Shown: piece after piece, positions 34,908-45,112 of the stretch
Layout: each line of letters begins with the position of its first letter
Position numbering within the stretch: position 1 is the first letter of the stretch
NCBI GenBank assembly: GCA_947631185.1
Contig: CANRKJ010000004.1
Location: 20,149-84,148 of the forward strand
Length of the DNA stretch: 64,000 bases
Reading direction: 5' to 3'
Origin: an uncultured Clostridia bacterium
GTDB lineage: Bacteria > Bacillota > Clostridia > TANB77 > CAG-508
Program-made: the position numbers and the translations under genes
Notes under the pieces: model-generated
What the model was told of the DNA's origin: nothing
Seen by the model: only the letters and a program-made list of their open reading frames with translations
Databases searched by the model: none

Positions 34908-35477
34908 CTAATTCTTTGTGATTCCTCTTATTACTGTTTCAACATAACCCTTATAAATTTGTTCAACAGTTACTTTTCTATCCTTTTTTAATCTATATAA
35001 CAAACTAGAAAATGTTACACCAATTATTCCGCAAGCAATAGCTTCTGCATCTCCATCATAAAAAATTCCTTCATCTATTCCTTGTTGTATAATTGGCTTT
35101 AAAATCTCTACATAATTATCAAAAGCTTTTTTACATTTTCTAGTTCTAGAATTATCTCCCAATGAATTACTTATAACTACTGTAACAAAATCTTCATATC
35201 TAACAATTATTTTTATTTCTATCATTAAAATAGCTTTTAATTTTTCTAAAACTGTATTACATTTTCTAAATTTAATTTCAATACTATTATTCAATAATTT
35301 AGATCCTTCTTCAAGTAATAAATCAAATAAATCTTCTTTGGTTTCAAAATGATAATATAAAGCTCCTTTAGCATATCCAGCAACTGCAGTTATTTCTTCT
35401 ATTCCAGTATTATCATATCCTTTTTCAGCAAATAATTTGACTGCTGTTTGAAAAATTCTTCTTTTTGTTTTATTCAT
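34908..35477 (-). CDS. TetR/AcrR family transcriptional regulator
   Basis: N-terminal HTH: AVKLFAEKGYDNTGIEEITAVAGYAKGALYYHFETKEDLF. Confidence 0.94.
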   Translation of the reverse strand: MNKTKRRIFQTAVKLFAEKGYDNTGIEEITAVAGYAKGALYYHFETKEDLFDLLLEEGSKLLNNSIEIKFRKCNTVLEKLKAILMIEIKIIVRYEDFVTVVISNSLGDNSRTRKCKKAFDNYVEILKPIIQQGIDEGIFYDGDAEAIACGIIGVTFSSLLYRLKKDRKVTVEQIYKGYVETVIRGITKN

Positions 35478-35563
35478 ATTATCATCTCCCTTTCATTTAA
35501 TGATTATACTACATTTTTTATATTTACTCTATATTTTTTATAAATTTTTCCATATTATATTTT

Positions 35564-36787
35564 TTAATATATTTTTAGAGTTTGACCAACATATATTTTA
35601 TTTACATTAGTTATATTATTTTGCTCTGAAATTTTATTAACAGTTGTTCCGTATTTTAAAGCAATCTCACTTAATGTATCTCCTCTTTTTACAGTATAAA
35701 TAATACCATTATTAGCATTAGAATTAACTTCTATTTTAATTACATTTCCTACATAAATATAATTAGGATTCTGTATATTGTTTAAATCCACTATACTTTG
35801 AACTGTTACATTATATCTTTTTGCGATTTGTGATAACGTATCTCCATATTTTATCTTGTAACTTATAATATTTGAACCACTACTTTCATTATTAAATGTT
35901 TTTTCATAAATTTTTAGAATCTGACATGGATAAATCAAATTCACGTTCTGAATATTATTTAGTTTTGCTATATCATTTACAGTTGTATTAAATTCTTGGG
36001 CAATTTTACTTAATGTATCTCCTTTTTTTACTATGTAATTTATAATATTCTCTTTTTCATTATTATTCGAATTATCTTCTGGTATTTCTGTTGAATCTAA
36101 TAAAATATCAGTTGAAAATCTATCTTTATCTACATCTCCATTTATTCCTGATACTCTTCCTTTATTAGTATATTGAATTCCTATATACGTATTCCAACTA
36201 GAACTGGTATTTATTATATTTTGAGTATTACCATAATATGCTAACCAAAGCTTTCCTGTGGATGCAACAGTATTATTAAATGTATTTTTTACATTATCCA
36301 AATTACTATAAATAATAACATCTTTTCCTGTTAAACTTTTAAGCCTATTTATAAAAGCAACTGCAATTTGATTAACTTGATTTTTTTGAACTCCATAAAA
36401 TTGTTCATAATCCATTGCTAATTTACAATCAACCATTTTTCCCTGTATAATCGAAGCAAAAAAATCGGCTTGAGCTCTAGCTTCATTTACATTAGTTGCT
36501 GTTAAATAATGATAAAAACCTACTTTTAAATTATTAGCTCTAGCATTATTATAATTTAATTCAAAATTAGAATCTACATAATTTGCACCTTGACTTGCCT
36601 TTATATATACTATACCAATTCCCGCATCTTTTACTTTTGAAAAATCTATAATTCCTTGATAACGACTTACATCAATTCCTTCATACTTTAAATTATCTTG
36701 CGATGTTAATGCATATAATTTACCAGAAAAAAATATTATGTTTAATATAAAAATTAAACTTAGTACTCTTAATATTTTTCTTGACAT
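35564..36787 (-). CDS. Secreted GH25 lysozyme with three C-terminal LysM repeats
   Basis: [33 protein letters not shown]; three YxVKxGDTLSxIA repeats. Confidence 0.95.
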   Translation of the reverse strand: MSRKILRVLSLIFILNIIFFSGKLYALTSQDNLKYEGIDVSRYQGIIDFSKVKDAGIGIVYIKASQGANYVDSNFELNYNNARANNLKVGFYHYLTATNVNEARAQADFFASIIQGKMVDCKLAMDYEQFYGVQKNQVNQIAVAFINRLKSLTGKDVIIYSNLDNVKNTFNNTVASTGKLWLAYYGNTQNIINTSSSWNTYIGIQYTNKGRVSGINGDVDKDRFSTDILLDSTEIPEDNSNNNEKENIINYIVKKGDTLSKIAQEFNTTVNDIAKLNNIQNVNLIYPCQILKIYEKTFNNESSGSNIISYKIKYGDTLSQIAKRYNVTVQSIVDLNNIQNPNYIYVGNVIKIEVNSNANNGIIYTVKRGDTLSEIALKYGTTVNKISEQNNITNVNKIYVGQTLKIY

Positions 36788-36890
36788 AAGATTTACCTCC
36801 CCTAGTTATAATATTAAAAATTAAAATTATTAGTTACTATTTAAACTAAGGATGAGTTCAAACCTTGTTTCAAGAAAAATATTATATAAA

Positions 36891-36915
36891 AAAAGGACTT
36901 TACAGTCCTTTTTTT
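36891..36915. terminator. Hairpin terminator
   Basis: AAAAGGACTTTACAGTCCTTTTTTT. Confidence 0.75.
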
Positions 36916-36958
36916 ATTAATTCATATAACAGGAAAGTAAGCTTTCCGATTTGTTCTT

Positions 36959-38089
36959 TTATCCTTCTGAACTAAATGTTACTCCTTCAACATCTTTTAA
37001 TTCATCTTCAATATTTGTTCCTTGTACTTCTTTAATTGACAACTCAATTTTTTTATTTTCTAAATCCATTCCAATAATTTTTGTATCCACTTTTTGATTT
37101 AATTCTAATTTATCTTGTGGTTTAGCAATTCTTTCATCTGAAATTTGAGAAATATGAATTAAACCTTCAACTCCATCTTCTAATTCAGCAAAAGCTCCAA
37201 ATGGCATAAATTTTTTTATAGTTACATTTACTACATCATTTAAATTATATCTTTCTGTAATAGTATTCCATGGGTTAGCTTCTTTTTGAGGATATGATAA
37301 TTGAATTTTCTTATTTTCTTTATCAAAATCTTTTACTTCTACTTCTATATCTTGAGCAACTTTTAAATAATCTCCAGCATTTGCATTTCTTTTCCATGTT
37401 ATCTCTGATATATGTAATAACCCTTGGATTCCACCTAAATCGACAAATGCGCCATATGGATTTATTGTAACTACTTTACCGCAATATTTTTTTCCTATTT
37501 CTATATTGTCCCAAAATTCATTTTCTTTTTTTTGTTTTATCTCATCAGTTATAATTTTATTTGAACCTATTACTTTTCTATTTTCAGGATTATATTCTAT
37601 TATCTTATATTCAATATTTGTTCCTACATAGTTTTCTAAATTTGCATCTCTTTTAATTCCAGATAATGATAAAGGAATAAATACTCTTATACCATCTACT
37701 TCTGTAATAACACCTTTTTCGTTTATACTATTTATTTTTGAATTTATAATTTCTTGATTATTAACTTTTTTTGCAAACTTTTCTTTATTTTGATTTATTT
37801 TCATTTTTTTATATGATAGTAATACATTTCCTAATCCATCATTCATTTTTAATATTTCAGCGGTAATTTCATCACCTACTTTAAATTCTTTATTTGGATC
37901 ATCTTCTATATTAAATGAATACTCTTTCTTAGGAATTATTCCATCTGCTTTATACCCCAAATCAACATATATTTCTCCCTTTGATGTTATTTCTATTATT
38001 GTTCCTTTTACAATTTTTTCTAAAATATTTTCTTTTTTTATAGATTCATTGTATAATTCTTCAAATGAGCAATTTTCGTTATTTTCCAT
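36959..38089 (-). CDS. Ribosomal protein S1-like (multiple S1 RNA-binding domains)
   Basis: Repeated GAFVDLGGIQGLLHISE / GAFAELEDGVEGLIHISQ. Confidence 0.92.
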   Translation of the reverse strand: MENNENCSFEELYNESIKKENILEKIVKGTIIEITSKGEIYVDLGYKADGIIPKKEYSFNIEDDPNKEFKVGDEITAEILKMNDGLGNVLLSYKKMKINQNKEKFAKKVNNQEIINSKINSINEKGVITEVDGIRVFIPLSLSGIKRDANLENYVGTNIEYKIIEYNPENRKVIGSNKIITDEIKQKKENEFWDNIEIGKKYCGKVVTINPYGAFVDLGGIQGLLHISEITWKRNANAGDYLKVAQDIEVEVKDFDKENKKIQLSYPQKEANPWNTITERYNLNDVVNVTIKKFMPFGAFAELEDGVEGLIHISQISDERIAKPQDKLELNQKVDTKIIGMDLENKKIELSIKEVQGTNIEDELKDVEGVTFSSEG

Positions 38090-38325
38090 CTTTTACCACC
38101 TTTTAATTGTATTTTTTCCTATCAATATTAACATATAATTTTATTTTTTACAATAAAATTTATATTTATTTTTAAATACTTTATTTAAATTTTTTTCTAT
38201 CTATATTTAATCAAAATTAAATTCCTATCCTTATTTCTTTTAAGGATAGGAACTTTTTTAATTAGCAAACTGTTCTCTTTATTCATATATTAAATAAATA
38301 TAATTAAATGATAATCTTGATTTTT

Positions 38326-40959
38326 TTATTCTCTACTATCTGAATCTTTTGCTCTTTTTTCTGCGTCTTTTTTAACAGCATCTGTTAAATTCTTTGCAAA
38401 ATTTCTTCCACTTCTTCTATCAGATAATTTTCTAGCATCTGATATAAAAATACTTTTTACTTTCTCGATTCCTTTTTTTACAACATCTAAAACATTAATT
38501 TTACTTTCTAAGTTTTTTATGCTTTCTTCATCTTTATCTTTTTCTTCTTCTAAGTTTCTAAGTTCTTCACTCTTTTTATCAATCATATCTTCATCTAAAA
38601 CTGATCCTTGGTTTCTTAATGCTTCATATTCTGCTTTCTTTTCCTCTGGTAATTCATATTGTTCTATAGATGTTAAGTAAGTTTCTGCATCTGTTTTTGC
38701 TTTATTTAATCTTTCTATAGCTGATTTATTTATTTTTTGTGGAATAGAGTCTAATTCAGCATTTTTAACTCCAATTTGAGTTTTTAAATTATCTATTTTC
38801 TCTTGAGTAGATGGTTTTAAACTTTTTATTCTATCTGACATATCAGCTTCCGTATTCTGTATAATTTCATTTAAATCATCAATATCATTTTTAGAATCCA
38901 TTATAGCTCTCATTTCTTTTTTTGGAATTTTTTTAATTGATTTATCATCAAATGCATAATCTGAATTTTTTCTTATTTTATTATACCAATCAACTATTTT
39001 AGATACAAATTTTGATCTTCTTTTTAAAATGTCAGAATTAGTTCCCATAATATAACTAATAGCTTTTTCTTCTTTAATTTCTGATCTATGTTTTATATGT
39101 TTTTCTATAATACCTTTCAAATCATCATTTGCATCATCATCAAATTCTCTTCCCAATAAAATTTTTTTAGTAAAATCTGCTAATTCATTAGAACTATTTA
39201 AAAATTTATCAAGACCGACATTATATGTATTTTCAGCATCTATAATTCTTTTTTCCACTCTTTTTTCGTCATAAACTAAATCATTTTCTTTACCATCTTT
39301 TAAATTTCTCATTAAATAATCATGCATAGCTTGTGATGTAGGTTCAACATCACCATCTTTTTTATGACTCTCACGCAATTCTTGTAAAAAATTTTTTTCA
39401 GCTTCTTTAAAATTATTTATTGCCTCTATGTATTTTGCTTCTGGTTTTGACTCATCATTCATTATACCTATACCTTCTGGATTTATCTGTAAATTATATA
39501 AAGCTTCTCTTAAACTTTTCTCTGCTTCTTTATAATCTGAAAATGCTTTATTAAGCTCAGAGTCTTTATTTAATAAGTCAGGATACCCTTCTTCAGTAAT
39601 ATACTTTGAATCAAACTCTTTTTTTAATGAATTTGTTTCTTCTATTTTTTTATCATATGCATTATGTAATCTTGTTAAATATTTATTTAATTCATGTAAA
39701 TTATTGTTAAAATATATTACTTTTAATCCGTCTTCTAAATTTGCTTTCTCATCTTGTTTCCTTAAATAAGCTTCATTTTCAACGATTTCATCTCCATCTT
39801 GATAATTACTTCCTTCACCATCTATAGAAGGATTTTCCTTTTCCTCTATTAAAGCTTTTTTACTTTCTACTACTGCTTCTTGGGCATTTTTATATGCTTC
39901 AGTCTCTTTTTTGTTTGCCTCCCAAAATTCTTCCATTTTTTGTTTAATTTCTTCATCATCTATATTTTTAGAATTATTTTTTAAATCTTCTATTTCTGCA
40001 TTTAAAGTAGCTATTCTTGACTCTTTTTCTTTCTTTTCCTTTCGAATTTCTTCTATTTGATCTTTTAAGTCTTGATATTCTTGATTTTCATCTTGTGAGT
40101 TTTGATCCATCTCTGCTACGATTCTCATTCCCTGTAACATTGATTCTTTTTCATTTTCTAAAGATTGCTTTTCTGAATTTAATCCTTTAATTTTTTCGTC
40201 TAATACTGAAACAACTAAATTTCCATTTTTATCTACTTCCCAAGTTATATTAGTATGTTTTATACCTTTAACATTTTTTAAATGATCTGTAATATTTTTT
40301 ATTAATTCCTTACTTGAATTTCTAATTTCATTTAGTAATCTATTAACCTCATTAATTGAAACAAAATTCTGCGTAGCTTTACTCAATTCATCTGTTAATT
40401 CTGATAATTTTTGCATTTTATTTTTAACTTCACTATCATCATTAATTTCCTTGCTTTTTTCCTCTAAAACCTTTATTTGTTCTGCTTTTTTATCAATTTT
40501 ATCATCAAAATCATTTTCAATTTCATTTCTTATTGCTTTATTAATTTCCTCATTTGCTCCTACACTTAATATTATTAAATCTAATCTATCATTAGCTTTT
40601 TTAATATTTTCTTTTATTCCTTTTATCTGTTCAGTAATCTCATTATCACTTTTTCCTTTTTCGGCTATCTCATTTCTTATATCATCCATTTTTTTCTTAG
40701 CATCATCTATAGCTTTACGCGCAACTTCCTTTTGATTTTCTATTTCCGGTCCAGAACCATTTTCACATGCTTTTAATATATTATTAAAAACGTCACAGTT
40801 TTGCTCATAAGTTTTTAATTCATTCTCTAGTTCTTTTATATCATTACTTTTTTTTGCTGTTAATTGATTTAACTCTTCATTCCATTTTTTTATTTCTTCA
40901 TTTAATGTTTTTACTTCTGTATCTAATTCTTGTAAAGTTTTTTCTTCTCTTTTTTCCAT
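38326..40959 (-). CDS. Large coiled-coil protein of unknown function (877 aa)
   Basis: Intact ORF, near-continuous heptad-like E/K/L/N composition, no recognised ATPase motifs. Confidence 0.85.
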   Translation of the reverse strand: MEKREEKTLQELDTEVKTLNEEIKKWNEELNQLTAKKSNDIKELENELKTYEQNCDVFNNILKACENGSGPEIENQKEVARKAIDDAKKKMDDIRNEIAEKGKSDNEITEQIKGIKENIKKANDRLDLIILSVGANEEINKAIRNEIENDFDDKIDKKAEQIKVLEEKSKEINDDSEVKNKMQKLSELTDELSKATQNFVSINEVNRLLNEIRNSSKELIKNITDHLKNVKGIKHTNITWEVDKNGNLVVSVLDEKIKGLNSEKQSLENEKESMLQGMRIVAEMDQNSQDENQEYQDLKDQIEEIRKEKKEKESRIATLNAEIEDLKNNSKNIDDEEIKQKMEEFWEANKKETEAYKNAQEAVVESKKALIEEKENPSIDGEGSNYQDGDEIVENEAYLRKQDEKANLEDGLKVIYFNNNLHELNKYLTRLHNAYDKKIEETNSLKKEFDSKYITEEGYPDLLNKDSELNKAFSDYKEAEKSLREALYNLQINPEGIGIMNDESKPEAKYIEAINNFKEAEKNFLQELRESHKKDGDVEPTSQAMHDYLMRNLKDGKENDLVYDEKRVEKRIIDAENTYNVGLDKFLNSSNELADFTKKILLGREFDDDANDDLKGIIEKHIKHRSEIKEEKAISYIMGTNSDILKRRSKFVSKIVDWYNKIRKNSDYAFDDKSIKKIPKKEMRAIMDSKNDIDDLNEIIQNTEADMSDRIKSLKPSTQEKIDNLKTQIGVKNAELDSIPQKINKSAIERLNKAKTDAETYLTSIEQYELPEEKKAEYEALRNQGSVLDEDMIDKKSEELRNLEEEKDKDEESIKNLESKINVLDVVKKGIEKVKSIFISDARKLSDRRSGRNFAKNLTDAVKKDAEKRAKDSDSRE

Positions 40960-40982
40960 AAAATTCCCCTTTCCTACTTTTA

Positions 40983-41105
40983 TTATTTTCTAGCTAACTC
41001 AGATTCACATTCAGCAATTAAATTACTAATTTCCACTTTAGTTTTAGACATTTCTTTTACTAAATCTAATATTTTTTCATCAATTATCTTTTCATCGTTT
41101 CTCAT
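40983..41105 (-). CDS. 40-aa small helical protein immediately upstream of the 877-aa coiled-coil gene (absent from ORF track)
   Basis: MRNDEKIIDEKILDLVKEMSKTKVEISNLIAECESELARK* with good RBS GAAAGGAG upstream. Confidence 0.6.
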   Translation of the reverse strand: MRNDEKIIDEKILDLVKEMSKTKVEISNLIAECESELARK

Positions 41106-41343
41106 ATTAAAATAATCTCCTTTCAACATATATCAATTCAAACTGACATTATATCACTTTTTATATTATAACATTTTTTATTTTATTTTTCAATAGTTTT
41201 ACATAATTTGTTACATATTTCATTACTTAATTAGATTATTATAAAGTCCTCATTCATTTTTGATTGAAAAAATTGTATAGTATTTCTTCTGTGTAATGCT
41301 TTATATTATAGAAAATGTTGAGGACCTTCCTTTAATATAAAAA

Positions 41344-41378
41344 AACTATGAATTGAAAAATACTTCAATTCATAGCTT
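41344..41378. terminator. Hairpin terminator after Hsp20 gene
   Basis: AACTATGAATTGAAAAATACTTCAATTCATAGCTT. Confidence 0.6.
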
Positions 41379-41382
41379 ACTT

Positions 41383-41814
41383 TTATTCAATTTCAATATG
41401 TTTTGTTTCTGGAAGTTCTTTTTGTTCTTCTTTCTTTGGAACAGTAATTTTTAATGTTCCATTTTTAAATTCAGCATGGATATCTTCTTCTGTTATTTTA
41501 TCTCCGACATAAAAGCTTCTTGAACAATGTCCATAAAATCTTTCTTTATGAAGATATTTTTCAGTATCTTCACTATTTTCTTCTTTTTTTACTTCAGCTA
41601 TAACTTCAAGATATCCATTTTTCAAATTAAGATTAATATTTTGTTTTTCATATCCAGGTAAATCAATATCTACAATATATTTGTCGCTTTTTTCTTTAAT
41701 GTCTGTTTTCATTATAGAACATTCTCTTCTTTGAAAAAGTTCATCATCTTTAAAAAAATCATTAAATAAATCAAATTCATTCCTTCTTCTTGGTAACAAC
41801 ATAATAACAACCAA
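41383..41814 (-). CDS. Hsp20/alpha-crystallin family small heat shock protein
   Basis: YIVDIDLPGYEKQNINLNLKNGYLEVIAE...FKNGTLKITVPK. Confidence 0.95.
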   Translation of the reverse strand: MVVIMLLPRRRNEFDLFNDFFKDDELFQRRECSIMKTDIKEKSDKYIVDIDLPGYEKQNINLNLKNGYLEVIAEVKKEENSEDTEKYLHKERFYGHCSRSFYVGDKITEEDIHAEFKNGTLKITVPKKEEQKELPETKHIEIE

Positions 41815-41983
41815 TCTCCTTTTATAAATATTTTTTATATATTAATAACTCAAAATACCTCAGAATTATCAATAATATAAAAATTTGTGTATATTTATTA
41901 TATGTAAATTGATTATTTTTATACTTTTCATAGAAATATTTTCTGGCAATTGTTGATGAAGCTTTTCTAATATGGAAAAAACT

Positions 41984-44485
41984 TTATCTTGATATATTAT
42001 TTTCTTCAATAATTTTATTCCATATATTATCTTTTAATTCAAATAATGTTATATATCCTTGTAAAGTTCTTGCTTTGTGACGCAAATTTCTATTATGTTT
42101 GTTAAGATAAATTTTAGATTTAGCTTTACCATTTTTAGCTTCTTGAATCAAATTTGAAACTGGTGAGTTTCCATCTAGTGCAATTACTATAGATTCTCTT
42201 CTTTCAAATATTTCGTAATTAAAACTTTTATAAATTCCAAAATCTTCACTTTCAGTAGATATTCTAATCCCTGTAATTTTAGAAGCTAATATTCTATTTC
42301 TAACATCTTTTTCTATCATATTTGGAATAATTGCATATATTTCAATTTTTTTATTAAGTTTCTCACATAAATCTACAATAACTTTTTCATATCCTTCAAG
42401 TTTATGACCTATAACAAAGAATGCTTTTTTATCATCAATTCTTTTCACTAAATTAGTTAATATTTCAGTTTCTTCTGGATATGCTTTAGTTTGATTATTT
42501 TGTCCATTAAAGCTTCCACCTGCAATTATTATTGGGATTTTGTTAGTAGGCATATCTTTTATTTTATGTTTTAAAAATTCTTCTGAACTAACTTTTTCTG
42601 TTAATCTTAGTTTTATATCTTTCTTCAAATCTTTATCTTTTATTTTATATTCTTCTTCTAGTAAGGCTTCTCTCATATTCCTTCCATTTAAAAATTTGTT
42701 AAATCTCTTTGATTTTAAAATAAAATATCTATTTCTGTCTTTTAATATTTTATTTTCAACAGCTTTTATCTTTTCAAAATCTTCACTTGTTAATCCTATC
42801 AAATTTTTCAAAGCAAGTTGTTCTTCTATTGCGTCAGTTCCATAAAATCCACACCCATCAGTTCCCTGAACACAATTTATTCCTTCAGCTAAATATCTTT
42901 TTAGTGGATGGTTTGATATATTACTTAAATTATTTAATCTAACATTTGATGTTATTTGAAATTCTAAAATTGTATTTGATTCTTTTATTTGTTTTATCAA
43001 TTTTTTTCCTTCTTCAGAATCCAAATCAGGTGTATATAATCCATGTCCAATTCTTATTCTTGGAATTTTTTGTCCTTTTTTCAAAGATTTTTTTACACAT
43101 TCAATAGAATTATAAACATTATTTTTTAAACTATCATTTTCTCCAGCATGTATTCTTATAGTGTAATCTTTATCTTCTTTTTGAGAATACTGAACAATTT
43201 CTTCAATTACAGGTTGTAATTCACAAATATCATTTATTTCTTCACCAATAAAATCACTTCCAACTACATAAGGGCTTTTACTTACTGTTTTTAAAACACT
43301 TAAACTTTCTCTTAAATATCCACTTCCTGCAACTTGATCTTTTATAATTGTAAGAGGTATTCTTCTGATTGCAACCAAAAATCTTATTTTAACACCTGTT
43401 TCTTTTTCTATTTTTGGCATAATTTCATGAATATCCTCTAATAATTCTATTGCAGGTAGACCTTCCTTTGTTAATGTAGTATCAGCTATTTCAACATAAT
43501 TAATTCCTTGTTTTTGATATTCTCTTGCTATCCATAAAAGTTTATCCTGTCTTAAATTATTTTTTCTATATATACTTCCTCTCTTTTTATCATCAATCAT
43601 TTTTAATATAACATCTCTAATATCTTTTTGAGGAATTTTCTTTATTTTTGATATCTCTAATTTTATTTTTTCTTTAGTATCACTTTCAGTTCCTCTCGCA
43701 AAAACATATCTATATATGTATAATTTTTCTAAATTTGTAAATACCGCCTGACCATCTTTTAAAATGGCTAAACTTTTTCTTATTTTTTCGATATTTTCTT
43801 TTGCATCATCTAAATTATTTAAAATTAAATCAGCAAAATTTATAAAAGTATTATCATCTATTCTTCTAGTTAAATATTTACCAATTAATACAGAATTTTC
43901 AAATTCTTTTTCAACAATTTCTCTTTGTTTATATATTCTTTCCTCTTGATTTTTATTTAACTTAATTTTTAATTTTTTTATGTAATATAATGGATATCTT
44001 AATTGATGACTTATTCCTAATGCAATTAAAATATCAGGAGATAAATTTGCATTCATATGTGTATGTAAATCTGTTACAAATTTTTCTTTTTTCAACAAGT
44101 ATGATTTTATAATAGTTTTATCTGTTCCAAACTGATAATCTTTAGTTTGAGACATAAATGTTTTCATTATGGATGGAATTCCTGCTTTTCTTTCTATCTT
44201 TCCATTTGGATAAATATTTGCAATTTTTACTCCTCCCATTCTCAAAATATATACTTCTTCGTTGTCTCCATTTATACTTAAAGGGATTGTTTCCTTAATA
44301 ATTTTCATATCATTTTGATTTTTTATTGTTTTTAAACCACAAATTTTTGCTAAATTTGTTATTAAATTTCCTGTTCCATGATTAGGTGTTTCCAATATAT
44401 ATGTTAATTCATCTTTAGCAGATTGATATAATTTAATAATTATATCTTTTTCTTTATCTAAATAAAATTCATTAATAAATTTCAT
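41984..44485 (-). CDS. Adenosine/AMP deaminase-like metal-dependent deaminase with N-terminal extension and C-terminal Rossmann/SLOG-like domain (833 aa)
   Basis: Deaminase motifs DLHTHMN, IRIHAGEND, IRIGHGLYTP, EFQITSNVRL, VQGTDGCGFYG; C-terminal IPIIIAGGSFNGQNNQ...FFVIGHKLEGYEKVIVDLC. Confidence 0.85.
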   Translation of the reverse strand: MKFINEFYLDKEKDIIIKLYQSAKDELTYILETPNHGTGNLITNLAKICGLKTIKNQNDMKIIKETIPLSINGDNEEVYILRMGGVKIANIYPNGKIERKAGIPSIMKTFMSQTKDYQFGTDKTIIKSYLLKKEKFVTDLHTHMNANLSPDILIALGISHQLRYPLYYIKKLKIKLNKNQEERIYKQREIVEKEFENSVLIGKYLTRRIDDNTFINFADLILNNLDDAKENIEKIRKSLAILKDGQAVFTNLEKLYIYRYVFARGTESDTKEKIKLEISKIKKIPQKDIRDVILKMIDDKKRGSIYRKNNLRQDKLLWIAREYQKQGINYVEIADTTLTKEGLPAIELLEDIHEIMPKIEKETGVKIRFLVAIRRIPLTIIKDQVAGSGYLRESLSVLKTVSKSPYVVGSDFIGEEINDICELQPVIEEIVQYSQKEDKDYTIRIHAGENDSLKNNVYNSIECVKKSLKKGQKIPRIRIGHGLYTPDLDSEEGKKLIKQIKESNTILEFQITSNVRLNNLSNISNHPLKRYLAEGINCVQGTDGCGFYGTDAIEEQLALKNLIGLTSEDFEKIKAVENKILKDRNRYFILKSKRFNKFLNGRNMREALLEEEYKIKDKDLKKDIKLRLTEKVSSEEFLKHKIKDMPTNKIPIIIAGGSFNGQNNQTKAYPEETEILTNLVKRIDDKKAFFVIGHKLEGYEKVIVDLCEKLNKKIEIYAIIPNMIEKDVRNRILASKITGIRISTESEDFGIYKSFNYEIFERRESIVIALDGNSPVSNLIQEAKNGKAKSKIYLNKHNRNLRHKARTLQGYITLFELKDNIWNKIIEENNISR

Positions 44486-44643
44486 ACTATCTCCTCTTAT
44501 AATTATTATTAATATATAGAAAATATTATAACATATATTTTTTTTATTTTACATAGTTTACATATATTTTTATACATATTTTTTATTATTTAAGAAATAA
44601 TAATAAAAATCGGTAAAATATTTACCTAGAATAGGAGTTTATT

Positions 44644-45078
44644 ATGGAAAATCAAAATTTAAATATTTTAGATGAAGTTAATAAAGGAGCTACTATGGGA
44701 ATGAATGCAATTCATTTTGTATCTGATAAAGCATATGATAGCGAATTTAAACATGTGCTTGAAGTTGAATATAATAAATATCAGAAAATTTCTCAAAGAG
44801 TAAATGATTTATATGATAATTATTCTTCAAAAGAACCTCATGAAACAAATGCAATGAACAAGATGATGACATGGTATGGTATACAAATGAAAACTATGAC
44901 AGATGACACTACATCTAAACTTGCAGAGCTTTTGATGCAGGGAACTAATATGGGAATTATTGAAGGAAGACGTTTATTAAATGAAAATCAAAATGCTGAA
45001 AATAATGTAAAAAATATTTTAAATGATTTTGTAGTTATGCAAGAAGATAGTGTAGAAACTTTAAAAAAATATTTATAA
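44644..45078 (+). CDS. Small all-helical protein, ferritin-like/DUF-type
   Basis: Intact ORF with RBS ATAGGAG; helix-rich 144 aa. Confidence 0.7.
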   Translation: MENQNLNILDEVNKGATMGMNAIHFVSDKAYDSEFKHVLEVEYNKYQKISQRVNDLYDNYSSKEPHETNAMNKMMTWYGIQMKTMTDDTTSKLAELLMQGTNMGIIEGRRLLNENQNAENNVKNILNDFVVMQEDSVETLKKYL

Positions 45079-45112
45079 AAATAGTCGATTCTGTATTGAA
45101 TCGACTATTTTT
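45077..45112. terminator. Bidirectional hairpin terminator
   Basis: AAAAATAGTCGATTCTGTATTGAATCGACTATTTTT. Confidence 0.85.

Noticed and set aside
36920-36950. Recurring TATAAYAGGAAAGTAA-like string (also near 25578 and 59695)
   Set aside because: Short and imperfect in an AT-rich background; I could not establish it as a real repeat family by eye.
41984-44485. Complete RADAR (RdrA-RdrB) defence system
   Set aside because: A large deaminase is present but no adjacent RdrA-like ATPase; the neighbouring 877-aa protein has no Walker motifs that I can see.
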